DNA of 64,000 nucleotides from Hyperoodon ampullatus. Its lineage: Eukaryota; Chordata; Mammalia; Artiodactyla; Ziphiidae. The translations under genes and the position numbers were made by a program. Every line of letters begins with the position of its first letter. Position 1 is the stretch's first letter. A model generated the notes under the pieces. The model was not told the DNA's origin and did not search any database. It saw only the letters and a list, made by a program, of their open reading frames with translations. The stretch lies in NCBI GenBank assembly GCA_949752795.1, contig OX457070.1:30923088-30987087 (forward strand), in the 5' to 3' direction. Positions 46,240-56,640 of this stretch are shown piece after piece.

Positions 46240-48020
46240 GTTAAGGTTGAAATAAGTTTAGGAGAGAGATGAGGCATTCAGTGTTGATGGAAAAGCCCTA
46301 AAGCCCTAGCCAGATTGGTCCTTGGGTCTTGTGGATGTTAGCTAGCAGGGAGTGGTACAGGTAGAGGATGGATGGTATCATTTATAAAGAATTGATAACA
46401 CTGTAAAGGTCAGTGGGCTGAAGAAACAAGGACCTGGTTTCAAAGTCCTCCCTGAAAGTACCACATAACCCTTTTGCCCTCACTTATGAAACAATTACAA
46501 CATTATTAAAAAACAAACGAACCTCACAGTGACAATCTAGGGATCATTATACTTTTTTGAGAGCCTCATAAGAAACATACTTAATTGTAAGGTAGACTGG
46601 AATAATGTTTTTTAAAGGGTATTTAAAAAATTTAGACATTAAAGAATATGTGAGACAGTAAAAGATAGGAATCATGGTAAGAATCTTAAGGTCAATTAAG
46701 TAAGGTGCAAAATAAATAGAACTCCGTCCATCTCTGCTAATTAATAATGTCATTTTTATTAATGTTTGCTACTCTTGTCTCTGTTTTAATATATATTTGA
46801 TGTTTAAAGTGACCTAAAACTAGATTAACCAGTTAAATTATCTGCTATAATTTTTAAGGAAAAGACTAATTATTGTCAGCAAGATAAGAATTAAAGATGC
46901 TAATTTACTGATAAACTTTTCTCAGACCTTAAGTTTACTCAGAATAAGACATACTTTTAAGAGTTTAAAAGCTAGCCAGCCACACTAAAATGGTACTTCT
47001 TATTTCAGGCTGCACTCAATAACTTCTTAGGATACATAGGTATATTCAAATATCAATATTTAAATGTTAATCCCATTGTACATTTGCTGCTAGACAGGGT
47101 CAAGATTAAATAGATGGGATATAGGATGCATGGTATACTCAATTTATTGTTGAACTTTAAAAATTCAATTTGTATTACTTTAAATTCTGTAGACTTTTAA
47201 AAAGATTTTCTTCGTGATTTTTACTTCATGTGAGTCTGTTATACTTGGAATATTTACAGTTTTAGATTTAGAACTACTTCTGGTTCCGTTGCTAATCAAA
47301 TGGTGTGATCTTTCACCAGCTTACTTGACCTCCCTGGACTCAGTCATCAAGACTTTTAAATGTAGGCATTGGGTCAGGTCTGTAGTTTTTCTAGAGCACT
47401 TTTTTCCTTAAGTAAACTTTTTGTAAATTAGGAGTTCAGGTGAATTATATTGGAGTTTATCCATGAGATAAGACTTCTCATGAAAAGAAAAATTTGGAGT
47501 TCAAGTGGCTGGCTGTCTTACATTGGACCTACCTTCCTATTAATATTTTTCTTATTTTTGTTGCATAGCATACAGAACATTCTGTTTCAATGCAGGTATA
47601 AAAGGATTTTTGTTTTCTTAACAGCTTTGCAGTCTCAGTAAACTCTTCAATTAAATAGAAATGGCAGGAGAAGCTTTATTCTGAGCTCTACCCAAAAATG
47701 AGTTCATCCAGCAAGACAACTTAGAGCACTGACAGTCTGTAGTGTGTTAAAATTTGATATACAGTATGTTTAGGGTGTTAAAAATATTTAAAATAAATTT
47801 TAATCAAATCTTTGCATAAGTCTTAAGTGACAGGGCCACAACTCAGGCCTGTTTGATGCAAGAGCTCTTTCTATCATACTGTATAATTTTTTTATCAAAA
47901 AATATTTATAGATCTAGACACATTTCATTTATGGCTTATTTCCCAATGTTTTGTGACTCAGAATATTTAAGTTCAATCTTTTAAAGACATTTGTGCCAAT
48001 TTTGTGACTAATTTTTTTTT
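46240..48020. other. Intron 1, last 1.8 kb, unassigned sequence
   Basis: No SINE or clear repeat seen; a few phrases near 47,290-47,400 could be MIR. It ends in the polypyrimidine tract of exon 2. Confidence 0.5.
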
Positions 48021-48031
48021 TTTTCCTCCAG

Positions 48032-48071
48032 GGAAATGAGGCAAGTTATCCTTTGGAAATGTGCTCACACT
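48032..48071 (+). CDS. PPP3R1: PPP3R1 exon 2, residues 2-14
   Basis: A 40-nt coding exon flanked by a strong acceptor (14 T residues, then cctccag) and donor (gtaagt at 48072). It encodes GNEASYPLEMCSH plus the first base of Phe15. Gly2 is the N-myristoylation site of calcineurin B, with Ser6 typical of the N-myristoyltransferase signal. Entry is phase 0 and exit phase 1, so its removal cannot preserve frame: ATG joined to exon 3 would stop after nine codons. It has no ATG-independent ORF signature and is recognisable only from the known N-terminus and exact splice fit. Confidence 0.95.
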
Positions 48072-48939
48072 GTAAGTCAAATATTCTTATCAAGAACTTC
48101 TTTTATTTTCACATTCTATATATGTATGTATGTAAATCTTACGCCTCTATAAATTTATATAGCGAAGTTAGCCCTTAACCATTTTAAATGGCAGTGAATT
48201 TGACTTAGAGTGTTTCTGAGTTACCAGAATAGGGAAAGATTTTTTTATAGACCTCTTTATTATTAGTGTCTGCGCTATGTTGTAATTACAAACCGACCCT
48301 CAAATCTCAGTGGCTTAACCCAACTGAAATTTTTCAGATTAACAAAGCTGCAAGTAAACAGTTAACTTACTTAACTTGTGGTTATGTAAAATAAAGTGCT
48401 TATTGAAGGCAAAACGGATAGACTAAGGAGCTGTACAAGACATTTCTGGGGAGGATGAGGAGTATAAGAAGTGTGGGTGGGCTGGCTGTTTCTGACTATA
48501 CTGGAGAACATAAAGAAAGAAAATGACAGTCTTAGAAAAGGATCAGAGGACCAGGGAGCTTAAATAAAAATCAGAAGGTCTCTTGTGTGAAACTACAATG
48601 ATTGAGGAAGAGGGAGATCATGAGAATTGGAATGGGGATGCTGGTAAATTTAGATACCGTCCTGAGGTCCCGGAATTCCCAGACTCTTCTGAACCTTCCT
48701 TGCCCTTTCTGCCATCCCTGTTTGATGAAGCTGGTCCTGCCTTGTTTGGAGACATCTTACTTTGCAATGAGATGTTCTCTTCTTTTTTGTCTTATTAAAA
48801 CCATTTCTCCATTGCTCATTGTTTCATTAGTCTCCTTTCTTTTCCCAGAACACTTGTCAGTTTCTTTCATTCTCATCAACACCTTTGCTTGCTTATGAGC
48901 TCTGGATAAATGCTCTTCCATCACCTCTTTTCCTGAGCA

Positions 48940-49090
48940 ACTTCATTGTCTTTCAGATCTCAGCATAAATGTCCCCTCTTTGAAGATGTTTTCTCTTTCT
49001 ATGCTCTCTTCAGATTCTCTCTAACATGGGCAGTACCCTGTTTATTTTCTTTAGAGCAGTTATCATAAGCTTAAATTACTTGTTTATTAA
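48940..49090 (+). mobile_element. LINE2 fragment
   Basis: 'tttcagatctcagcataaatgtcccctctttgaagatg' resembles the L2 3' region. The preceding 48,400-48,930 is unassigned. Confidence 0.6.
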
Positions 49091-49374
49091 TCCATTTTAT
49101 TTTCCATTTTGTAATTTCTACAATTTTTTAAACTTTTTTTTTTATGGTGATGCTCTATGACCAATGACCCATAGTTTGGCCATCCGTACTACTATTTACA
49201 TTTTATTTTACTGTTTCCTCCCAGGCTTTCCTTTATGAATTTCTTATATAATTTTGATCATATGTAGGTATGTATTTCTGTTTTAAACATGAAGATAAAA
49301 TGTTGTATCCAGTGTATTGTTAGAATTGACCAAAACCAAATCTAATTATGACTCTCTAGACCAGAGGTTGATAA

Positions 49375-49530
49375 ACTACTGCCTACTGACAGTTTTTTTA
49401 ATAAAGTTTTATTGGAACACAGCCATGCCCATTTGTTCACATTGTCTATGGCTGTTTTTGTTTGACCTCTGAAATATGGTCAAGATAGAGTACTTACAGA
49501 CTAGTGCTCCGAGTGTTGTCTAGATGTATA
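49375..49530 (+). repeat. Ancient interspersed repeat, unassigned
   Basis: 'ataaagttttattggaacacagcc' and 'attgtctatggctg' are a common mammalian repeat phrase. Family not named with confidence. Confidence 0.55.
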
Positions 49531-50350
49531 ATTCTTGTCTCTGCCATAATTGACATGTCAGTTGTATAGTTTCTTTAGAATTGAAAGAGTTCTGCTCAGA
49601 ATTGTGCCTTGCCACTTACTGTTCAGCTTGAGCCTGTGGTATTTCCTCCCGTTGCTAGTGGGCAAGAAGGAGGTGTAGAAGCCTGTAATTAGCTAGGATT
49701 CAGGCTGCAAACAGAGTTGGGGTAGGCTGTTGGGAGTGCAGCTCTGAAAAGCATGAGGTACTAGGAGGTTAGTTTTTGCTTCTTGGTCAGGGAACAGAGG
49801 TCCTAAGGGGGCAAGACGTCCCAGGTTCTTACCTTCTGCACTCCTTTAAAGTCTGGGACTGAGGGTCATTTACCTGATTGCAAAGAAAAATGTACCAGGG
49901 CAAAAGGCAAGATGGATGTTCCCCTCGGTACATCCAGGATGGTGAAAGCCAAGTTTTTTTTAAATAGTAAGTATTTGAAATAGATTTTATACACTGTTAA
50001 AAGCTGTCTCTTTCAGTTTTATCTTCAGAACTGAGTAAGTGTTCTTTCTTAGGACTTCATCTGTGCTTTGATGAAACTTGAGCCTTGTCACTAAAGATCT
50101 GTACTTGTCAGTGATTGTTCAACTAGATATGAATCTGTCTGAATTCTTCTGTCATCCAGTAAAAATGTAGTTTCCCTCTATTTTCTAATTGGCTTACTAG
50201 AATATATTTTATACATGATTTGGATGAATTTGAACTTATTCACATAAAAACCACCACTTTTTTCCCCACCCACACATTGTAGTAAGTCTTTTTTTGCTCA
50301 TTTGCAAAACTTCTTTATTAATGGGAGAGCTTAGTGTTATTTGTAAACAG
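49531..50350. other. Intron 2, unassigned sequence
   Basis: Nothing recognised. Confidence 0.45.
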
Positions 50351-50359
50351 CTGTTACCA

Positions 50360-51400
50360 TGTATAAAATGCTAAAACCAATCCTTGAGGCACTTTACTTC
50401 TTACACTTCCCCTGTTCAAGTTGTGCTCTCTCTTCCCTTCCAGACCTAGCTCAGGTCTGTGTTCTCTGTGAGACCTTCAGTAGTCCTCTCACCTTAGTAG
50501 TTACTGTCTCTTTTGTTCTTTTAGTATTTAAATTATGCTATTTTTTAAAAAGGTAGTAAGATTCTAAATTGTATGCTGTAAAGTACTGTTTTTAACCCTG
50601 TGATGCACAGATAAGTACCCACAGAATGCTTACAGTCTAGCTACTGGGAAAAAGAGAAGAAATGCATTAATTTTTACAGTGGAAACAAACCATTATGAGC
50701 AATAAAAGCAAAGGTTCCAAGGAGGGAAAATTACCTTTGGTTAAGAAAATTAAGAAAAGCTTCGAGGAAGGGTGATGTTTGAAATTGTTTTTTGAAATCT
50801 ACATAAGATTTGAATGCTGATTAATTCTTCACCTGTCTGGTCATTTGTCCCTTTCAGTTTCCTTAAATTCCATCCAGATCTTCAATATTTTATCTAAACC
50901 CCCTGCATAATTCTTTTCAGTACCCTACTTTTAATCAGTGATTTTCATCTCCGAATGCTTAAGAAAACCGAGAACATTTTTAAGTGTTAACCTCATTACC
51001 TCCTCACCCCATCACCCCCTGCCTGCCACACACAGAAATTTTCCCATTTTCATACTCATGCTTAATAACTCCTTCCTTTCAATATCAGAGTTTAGGTTAT
51101 ACCTCTCTTATTCAAGGTCAGCCTTGGCACTTATGCTTTTGATCTCATCCCCTCTCATCTCTAGGACCTTATGTTTTTAGTTTCTCTTTGTTTTTACCTG
51201 TGTCTCCGCTTCTTCATTTTTCTTCACGTTACAAACATAATCAACTCCCCTTTGATCCTGATCCTGCACGTGCCTCCCAGTTCTTCTCCTTTCTTATATT
51301 TGAGCTTTGCATGAGCATCTACAGTGATCTCCATTTTCTTATTTCTGCCTGCTCAAATCTGGCTTTCATCTCCTTCTAGTTTGCTGACACTGTTATTATT
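50360..51400 (+). mobile_element. LINE2 fragments
   Basis: 50,360-50,540 ('agacctagctcaggtctgtgttctctgtgagaccttc') and 50,930-51,400 ('ttgatctcatcccctctcatctc') look like decayed L2 pieces separated by unassigned DNA. Confidence 0.5.
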
Positions 51401-51412
51401 AAGGTCACCTTC

Positions 51413-51544
51413 CTTGTATTTATTTATTTATTTGGCCACACCATGTGGCCTGTGGGATCTTAGTTCCCCGACCAGGGCTCGAACCTGGGCCCTTGGCAGT
51501 GAGAACACAGAGTCTTTACCACTGGACCGCCAGGGAATTCCCAT
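51413..51544 (-). mobile_element. CHR-2-like SINE, antisense
   Basis: ATTT-repeat tail at the left, 'cttagttccccgaccaggg', and ccagggaattccc at the right. Target duplication ggtcaccttc at 51403-51412 and 51545-51554. Older, ruminant-shared type. Confidence 0.93.
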
Positions 51545-51554
51545 GGTCACCTTC

Positions 51555-52090
51555 ATTTTATTGACACATTGCCTAATTGCTAAATCTGATGGAGTGGAAA
51601 GACCTGTAAAATCATTTGTGCTATTTGGGAAAATTTGAGCACTGATTATTTAATATCAAGGAATTAATTATTAATAATTAATGTTTTAGTTGTAATGATA
51701 TTGTGGTTTAAAAGAATACCTTAGAGATAGATGATAAATACTGAACAGTTACAAGGACATGGTACGTCTGGGATTCGCTCTAAAATAATTGAAGTGGTTG
51801 TATAAATAAGATTTCTAATGTGTCAGTGGTTGAAACTGGATGATAGATATGTGGGATTCATCATATGAGTCTCTCAACCTTTGTATGTGTTTGAAAGTTT
51901 CCTTTATAAAGTTTTTGTTTTTTTTTTAATGAGTGGAAAAAGGAGGCGGGAAATAACTAAGAGTAATATCAAGGAGAAGTAATTATTTAATTATAGTTAA
52001 GTATGGCATGCAGCACAGCAAGCCTTAATAATAAGAGGCGGTTGAGCTCATTTTCACCACTAAAAGATTTGAGGTATTGACAGTGGAAGT
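51555..52090. other. Intron 2, unassigned sequence
   Basis: AT-rich, nothing recognised. Confidence 0.5.
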
Positions 52091-52094
52091 GGAA

Positions 52095-52455
52095 GTGCGA
52101 TGCCTGGCATAGAGCAGATACTGAGTAAGTATCTGTTGACTGAATAAGCTAGTAAGAGCTCAGAGCTGGACGTAGAGACAGCTAGTTGGATAATTTTAAA
52201 GGCTGTATCTTTAGAAAAACCCAGTAGTTACCAATCACCCCATTTGTTTTCATAAATAATAACAAGTACTTACATGGCATTAACACATGCCAGGCACTGT
52301 TCTAAGCGTTTCACACACATTTATTTACCTTCTTAATCCTCACAGTAGCCTCATGAAAGAGGTATTGTTACTTTCCCCATTGTATAGATGAGAAGACAGG
52401 CATCAATAACTGGCCTAAGATCACACAGCAGCAGGTAGAGTAACAAAACCATGAT
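52095..52455 (-). mobile_element. MIR SINE fragments
   Basis: 52,240-52,455 is a reverse MIR ('gccaggcactgttctaagcg', 'ttaatcctcacagtagcctc', 'agatcacacagcagcagg'). 52,095-52,150 is a separate MIR-tail-like piece on the plus strand ('gatgcctggcatagagcag'). Confidence 0.8.
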
Positions 52456-53478
52456 TTAATCTCAAGCAGTCATGCTCTAGAGTTATATTTTTAATCACAA
52501 TACTGTACAGCCTCTCTTATAGTAACTCTTACAAGATTAATGTTATGTTTGTCTACATGAATGATTTTAGGCAAAACTGGACTTTTCTAAGACATAGTTA
52601 GGTATTCTCTGATTTTTTTTTGTCTCTTAATTGAGTGTATGCTTTTTGTTGAGTTATATTATTCTAGGCCATTGTGACTTTATTTCTGTCTGTTGGCTAA
52701 CCTGTCTGGAGGAGGAAATGTATACTCTGTTGGGGTGATTTGCTCAAAGTTGAGACTGTGGTTGTAACTTGGCATGATAATTTGGAAAAGTGGCTGAGTG
52801 CAAGATACTAGGTTAGATAGTTCAGCAGAGGGCTAGATTGGAGCACGGGAGGAAGTGTGAGTGGAAAGTCAGATTCAACTAATATTTTTTTACTGTTGAT
52901 AAAACCAGTATAATTCTGAATAATTTTGATAAAGTTGGTGAACAGAGGGACTATTTTGTAGATTGAATGTAGATGAAAGACTAAAACCATCTTTTATCTG
53001 AAGAGCTTTCTCAATTTTCTTTCGTTAGAAGGTGAACCAAGAGGAGCTTGGCAGCCTCTGAAGGAACGTTTCCCTTTGCATAATGAACTATCTGTAGAAA
53101 CCTTGCAGACACCTTTAGCCATTAGGACACTGCTCTCATTTTGAGTAAACAGTCTCATATTCAATCAGTTTTGTTTCTGGTTTAGATACTTACAAGTGAC
53201 TTGAAAACAGGAAATATTGACTTCAATTTGTGCTGTTAATTTCTGCTCACAGTCAGTTGTCTCAGCCAGGTTTACATGTTCATATTCTTTACTTAGACTA
53301 GGGTTTTTCTTTGTTTTGAAAACAGAAAACTTTTTCACAGAAAAGGTTAATCTAAAGTTAATTTGATTTCCTCCTTCATTTCTGCATTCTTTTTTTTTTT
53401 GAGTTTGCTTTAAATATTTTACATTTATTTTTTTTCTGCATTCTTTTATGTTTTCTTTCTTATATGTACTAGCTTAAC
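52456..53478. other. Intron 2, unassigned sequence
   Basis: Nothing nameable. The T-rich patches at 53,390-53,440 are simple sequence. Confidence 0.45.
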
Positions 53479-53492
53479 TCACTTTAATTTTT

Positions 53493-54071
53493 TTTGTTGT
53501 TGCTGAAATGATTTTAATCTATAGGTGAAACACTCTTTAAATAATACTCAGAATACATTACAATTTGGTTTTAAGATAGATTTGAGTTTAAAACAGGTCT
53601 TACTCACAATGATTCCAGTAAATCAAGTGCCCAGAACACAATTCGGAGATGTAACAATTATGTGATGACTTCTTAATTGTCCAAGGGGATAAAGATCTTC
53701 TTCAAATATGGAAAGAAATGAAATCATTCTATAGTACTAACCTCTAAGAGTTATTCTCCTTTATAGACTACAATATTATTGTCAGTTTTATATACTTTTA
53801 CTTTATGAAGAACTCTCGCAGGAAGAAATTTCTGAAGGTCTTCCCAGATATAAACAGCTACATTTTCTGTCGTCTTACGACATCTGCAAAATACGGCGCA
53901 TCCAGATCCAGATTCTTATGATCAAGGGGCTTCATAATTGCCTCCTGTGGAGCCGATGGGTCGCACTAAAGGAGAGCAGCCAGGACACTTGCACCCACCG
54001 TTGAGGGCCCGAACCTGCTTCGCTCATGGTTTTGCAGGCCTGCATCCCGCCAGCGCCTCCCGCCCTCCAGT
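53493..54071 (-). pseudogene. PTS: Processed pseudogene of PTS, exons 2-4 missing
   Basis: Minus-strand retrocopy of the mRNA for 6-pyruvoyltetrahydropterin synthase, an enzyme of tetrahydrobiopterin synthesis. From the ATG at 54027-54025, 83 nt correspond to the family's exon 1 (ending ...Phe-Ser-Ala-Thr-His-Arg-Leu-His). At 53944/53945 it jumps directly to [10 protein letters not shown], codon 82 onward. The stop (TAA, 53753-53751) and a 3' UTR follow, ending in an A-rich stretch at 53,493-53,510. A one-base deletion near 53,877 shifts the frame. Flanking tcactttaattttt copies (53479-53492, 54072-54085) are the target duplications. No introns and no promoter are seen, so it is a dead gene copy inside PPP3R1 intron 2. 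Confidence 0.93.
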
Positions 54072-54085
54072 TCACTTTAATTTTT

Positions 54086-54745
54086 CAGTGATGTGTGTTC
54101 TAAAGAGTAATTTCTGGTTTACTCCCATATCTTTATCATCTCAAATCTTTGGAGGAAACTTTTAATATCCATAAAAATTTTATGTCACTAACTTTGAAAT
54201 TGACTTGTACACTTGTTACTTTAGATTTAAATTCTTCATAAATGTATCAAATAATTCATGCTTCTTAATCTACCAGCCATGATTTATCATTTACATAGTA
54301 ATTAGTGATCCTGAACTCTAATTTATTTCACCTAGTCCACTGAGAATTACTTATATTCTGTTTTCTTTCAGTAAAGCTTTATTGCTGAGTAATGAAGTAT
54401 AGTGCACGAACTTGAACGCCTAGGCTTGAAGTTGCTACCTTGTTTTGCCATCACAGTACCTTTTTAAAAAACAATGCCTGGATTGTTTACTATATTCTAA
54501 ATATTTCAGGTTTTTAGATGAGTAGTCTTAAGAAAAGTGAAGTGCTAGCTCTGTTTTCTTTATCCATACTGTCAAATTTTGGCATCATGGTAGCACTTAA
54601 CAAATTGGTAGTTTCAGCAGTGAAGTCCATGGCATGTAGTAATTTCAGTCTACCACAAAATTGAGTAATTTTGTAGCTGGTATGTAGAAGACAGTTACTT
54701 CAGCTGGTTTAAGAAAGCCTAGCTAGCCATTTAGCAAAAGTATAA
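54086..54745. other. Intron 2, unassigned sequence
   Basis: AT-rich, nothing recognised. Confidence 0.5.
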
Positions 54746-54749
54746 ATTC

Positions 54750-55420
54750 TTGGATCTCCCTCAGAATGTTAGAGCAAAAGAGATGGAAAAATACGCAAGA
54801 AAAGAGGAACTTGGAGAACAAATACAGAGTGCAATAGCATCTGTCTAAAAGACATCTCAGAAGTTACATTACATGAAATAAAAGCAAAAATAATCAGTGA
54901 AATAGTAGGAGAAAATTTTCTTTACCTAAAAAATCGTATCTTCTGATTGAAAGAGCATTCTGATACTCGGGAAGTTTAGATGAAAAAAGATCTCCATTTG
55001 GTGTTAACCTCTTTTGTAGTTTTAAAAGTCCAAGAGCAAAAAGAAAACCCTAAAAGCTGCTAGACAGGGAAAAGGTTGGTCTCAAAAAGAATAAGAGTCT
55101 ACTGGCATTGGATTTCTTAGCAGCAGCAATAGATATTAGAAAGCAATAGGGCAGTTAATTCAAAGTTCGTTGTGAGTTCCTAAATCTAGAATTTGATAGC
55201 AACCAAGTGATTACTCAGGTGAGAGGCCAAATTAAAGACATTTCCAGAAATGTAAGGACTTGGGAAATTTACCTTTCATATGTTCTTGAATATGTACCCA
55301 GAAAAATCAAGGAGAAGTTAGAGAAAAAAGATGAAACAAGATCCAAGAAACTAAATCTCTTAAGACACCAGTGAAGATCCCGGGATAACAACTATGCCAG
55401 GGACCTGGAAAGCAGGTGAT
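54750..55420 (+). mobile_element. Ancient L1 or HAL1 fragment
   Basis: 'agctgctagacagggaaaagg', 'tttcttagcagcagcaatag' and 'gaggccaaattaaagacatttcc' recall ORF1-end text of old L1/HAL1. Stops throughout. Confidence 0.55.
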
Positions 55421-55429
55421 TCAAATTAG

Positions 55430-56640
55430 AGCAAGAAGCCAGAATTGTCTGTGGAAGATGTCATCAAGAAGAAAGTAACAGTCATTATATAAATTGTATG
55501 CTGGAGTTTCTTAATGTTAAGGTAAAAGGCAAGGCAGTAAGGAAAAAAAGACTGGGGATGCAGTCTTACATTCTTGGCGATAAACCAGATTGAGCTCTCG
55601 AGCAGCCATAAATAAGTCTTTTGACCAAATGGGGCTGAAAGTAAAAGAAGACTCTTGAATATGCATGCTTTTGTGAAAATACCATATTTTGGGGGGAGTT
55701 GGTGGTGGGGACTGATACAAAGCTAAAGAAAAGTGCAACCAATATGTTTAACTGCAGCGTATCATAGGAAAAGATAAAAGAAAAGCTTGGAGAATGTGAT
55801 ATAATGGGTTATAGGGTTGGATTTGATGTACAAAAACAGTGGAACTCTTTGAGAGCCACATATTTTGATTAAGATATGTTACTGACCTACACAGTATACT
55901 TCGGTTAAAAGAAAAAAAGAGTGTGACTTTCAAGCCAGGGTTATTAATAACTTAGTGAGAAAACTTGAAGATGTGCTTTTATGATCTTATAAATATATGC
56001 TTATTGCATATTCTCATTTGAACCACAATGTAAATAAACCAAAAAGAGAAGAACAACAGCAATACAAACACCTTCAGCAGGAAAACCAGTAGTATACCAG
56101 TAGGAGAACATCTTAAAAATATGTTGTTTGATTTTTATCTACCTGAAGTGGAAATATTCTTATTATTCCCTTTTCTCCATACTTTGCCCAAGAGTCCAGG
56201 TTGAGGAACAACAGTGTTTAGTATCTCTTAGCCTAACCTTCTATGGTAACTCTTCTGATGTAACTAACAAGGAAAGAAATTAGATTGGAAAGTATTTCAA
56301 GAAATCCTGTTGCTCAGCTTTTGCCATCAAGCTTCACAGACTGAGCAACTTACTTAACTCTCTGAGTCTTTATCCTCATCTGGAGTTTTTCATCTCCAAA
56401 GTTTTTTCCAACTTTTTACATTACATGGCTTTTCTATCACAGATTTTCTTCCGAAACTCAGTGAGCTTTGAAGACAATTCTACAAATGCATTTTTAGGAT
56501 TAAGTGTGTAGCTTCTTTTGTGACGTCTTTGGACAATATTCATTTGCCTTTGTGAGTTTTGAGGTGGTGAATCATTTTTGACTGTATCTTTTACATAAGG
56601 TAGGAGGAAGTCAGTGGTACACAGCATTCACATTTTGAAG
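55430..56640. other. Intron 2, unassigned sequence
   Basis: No nameable repeat or gene. Confidence 0.45.

Noticed and set aside
53938..54165. Plus-strand 75-codon ORF
   Set aside because: Antisense shadow of the PTS processed pseudogene.
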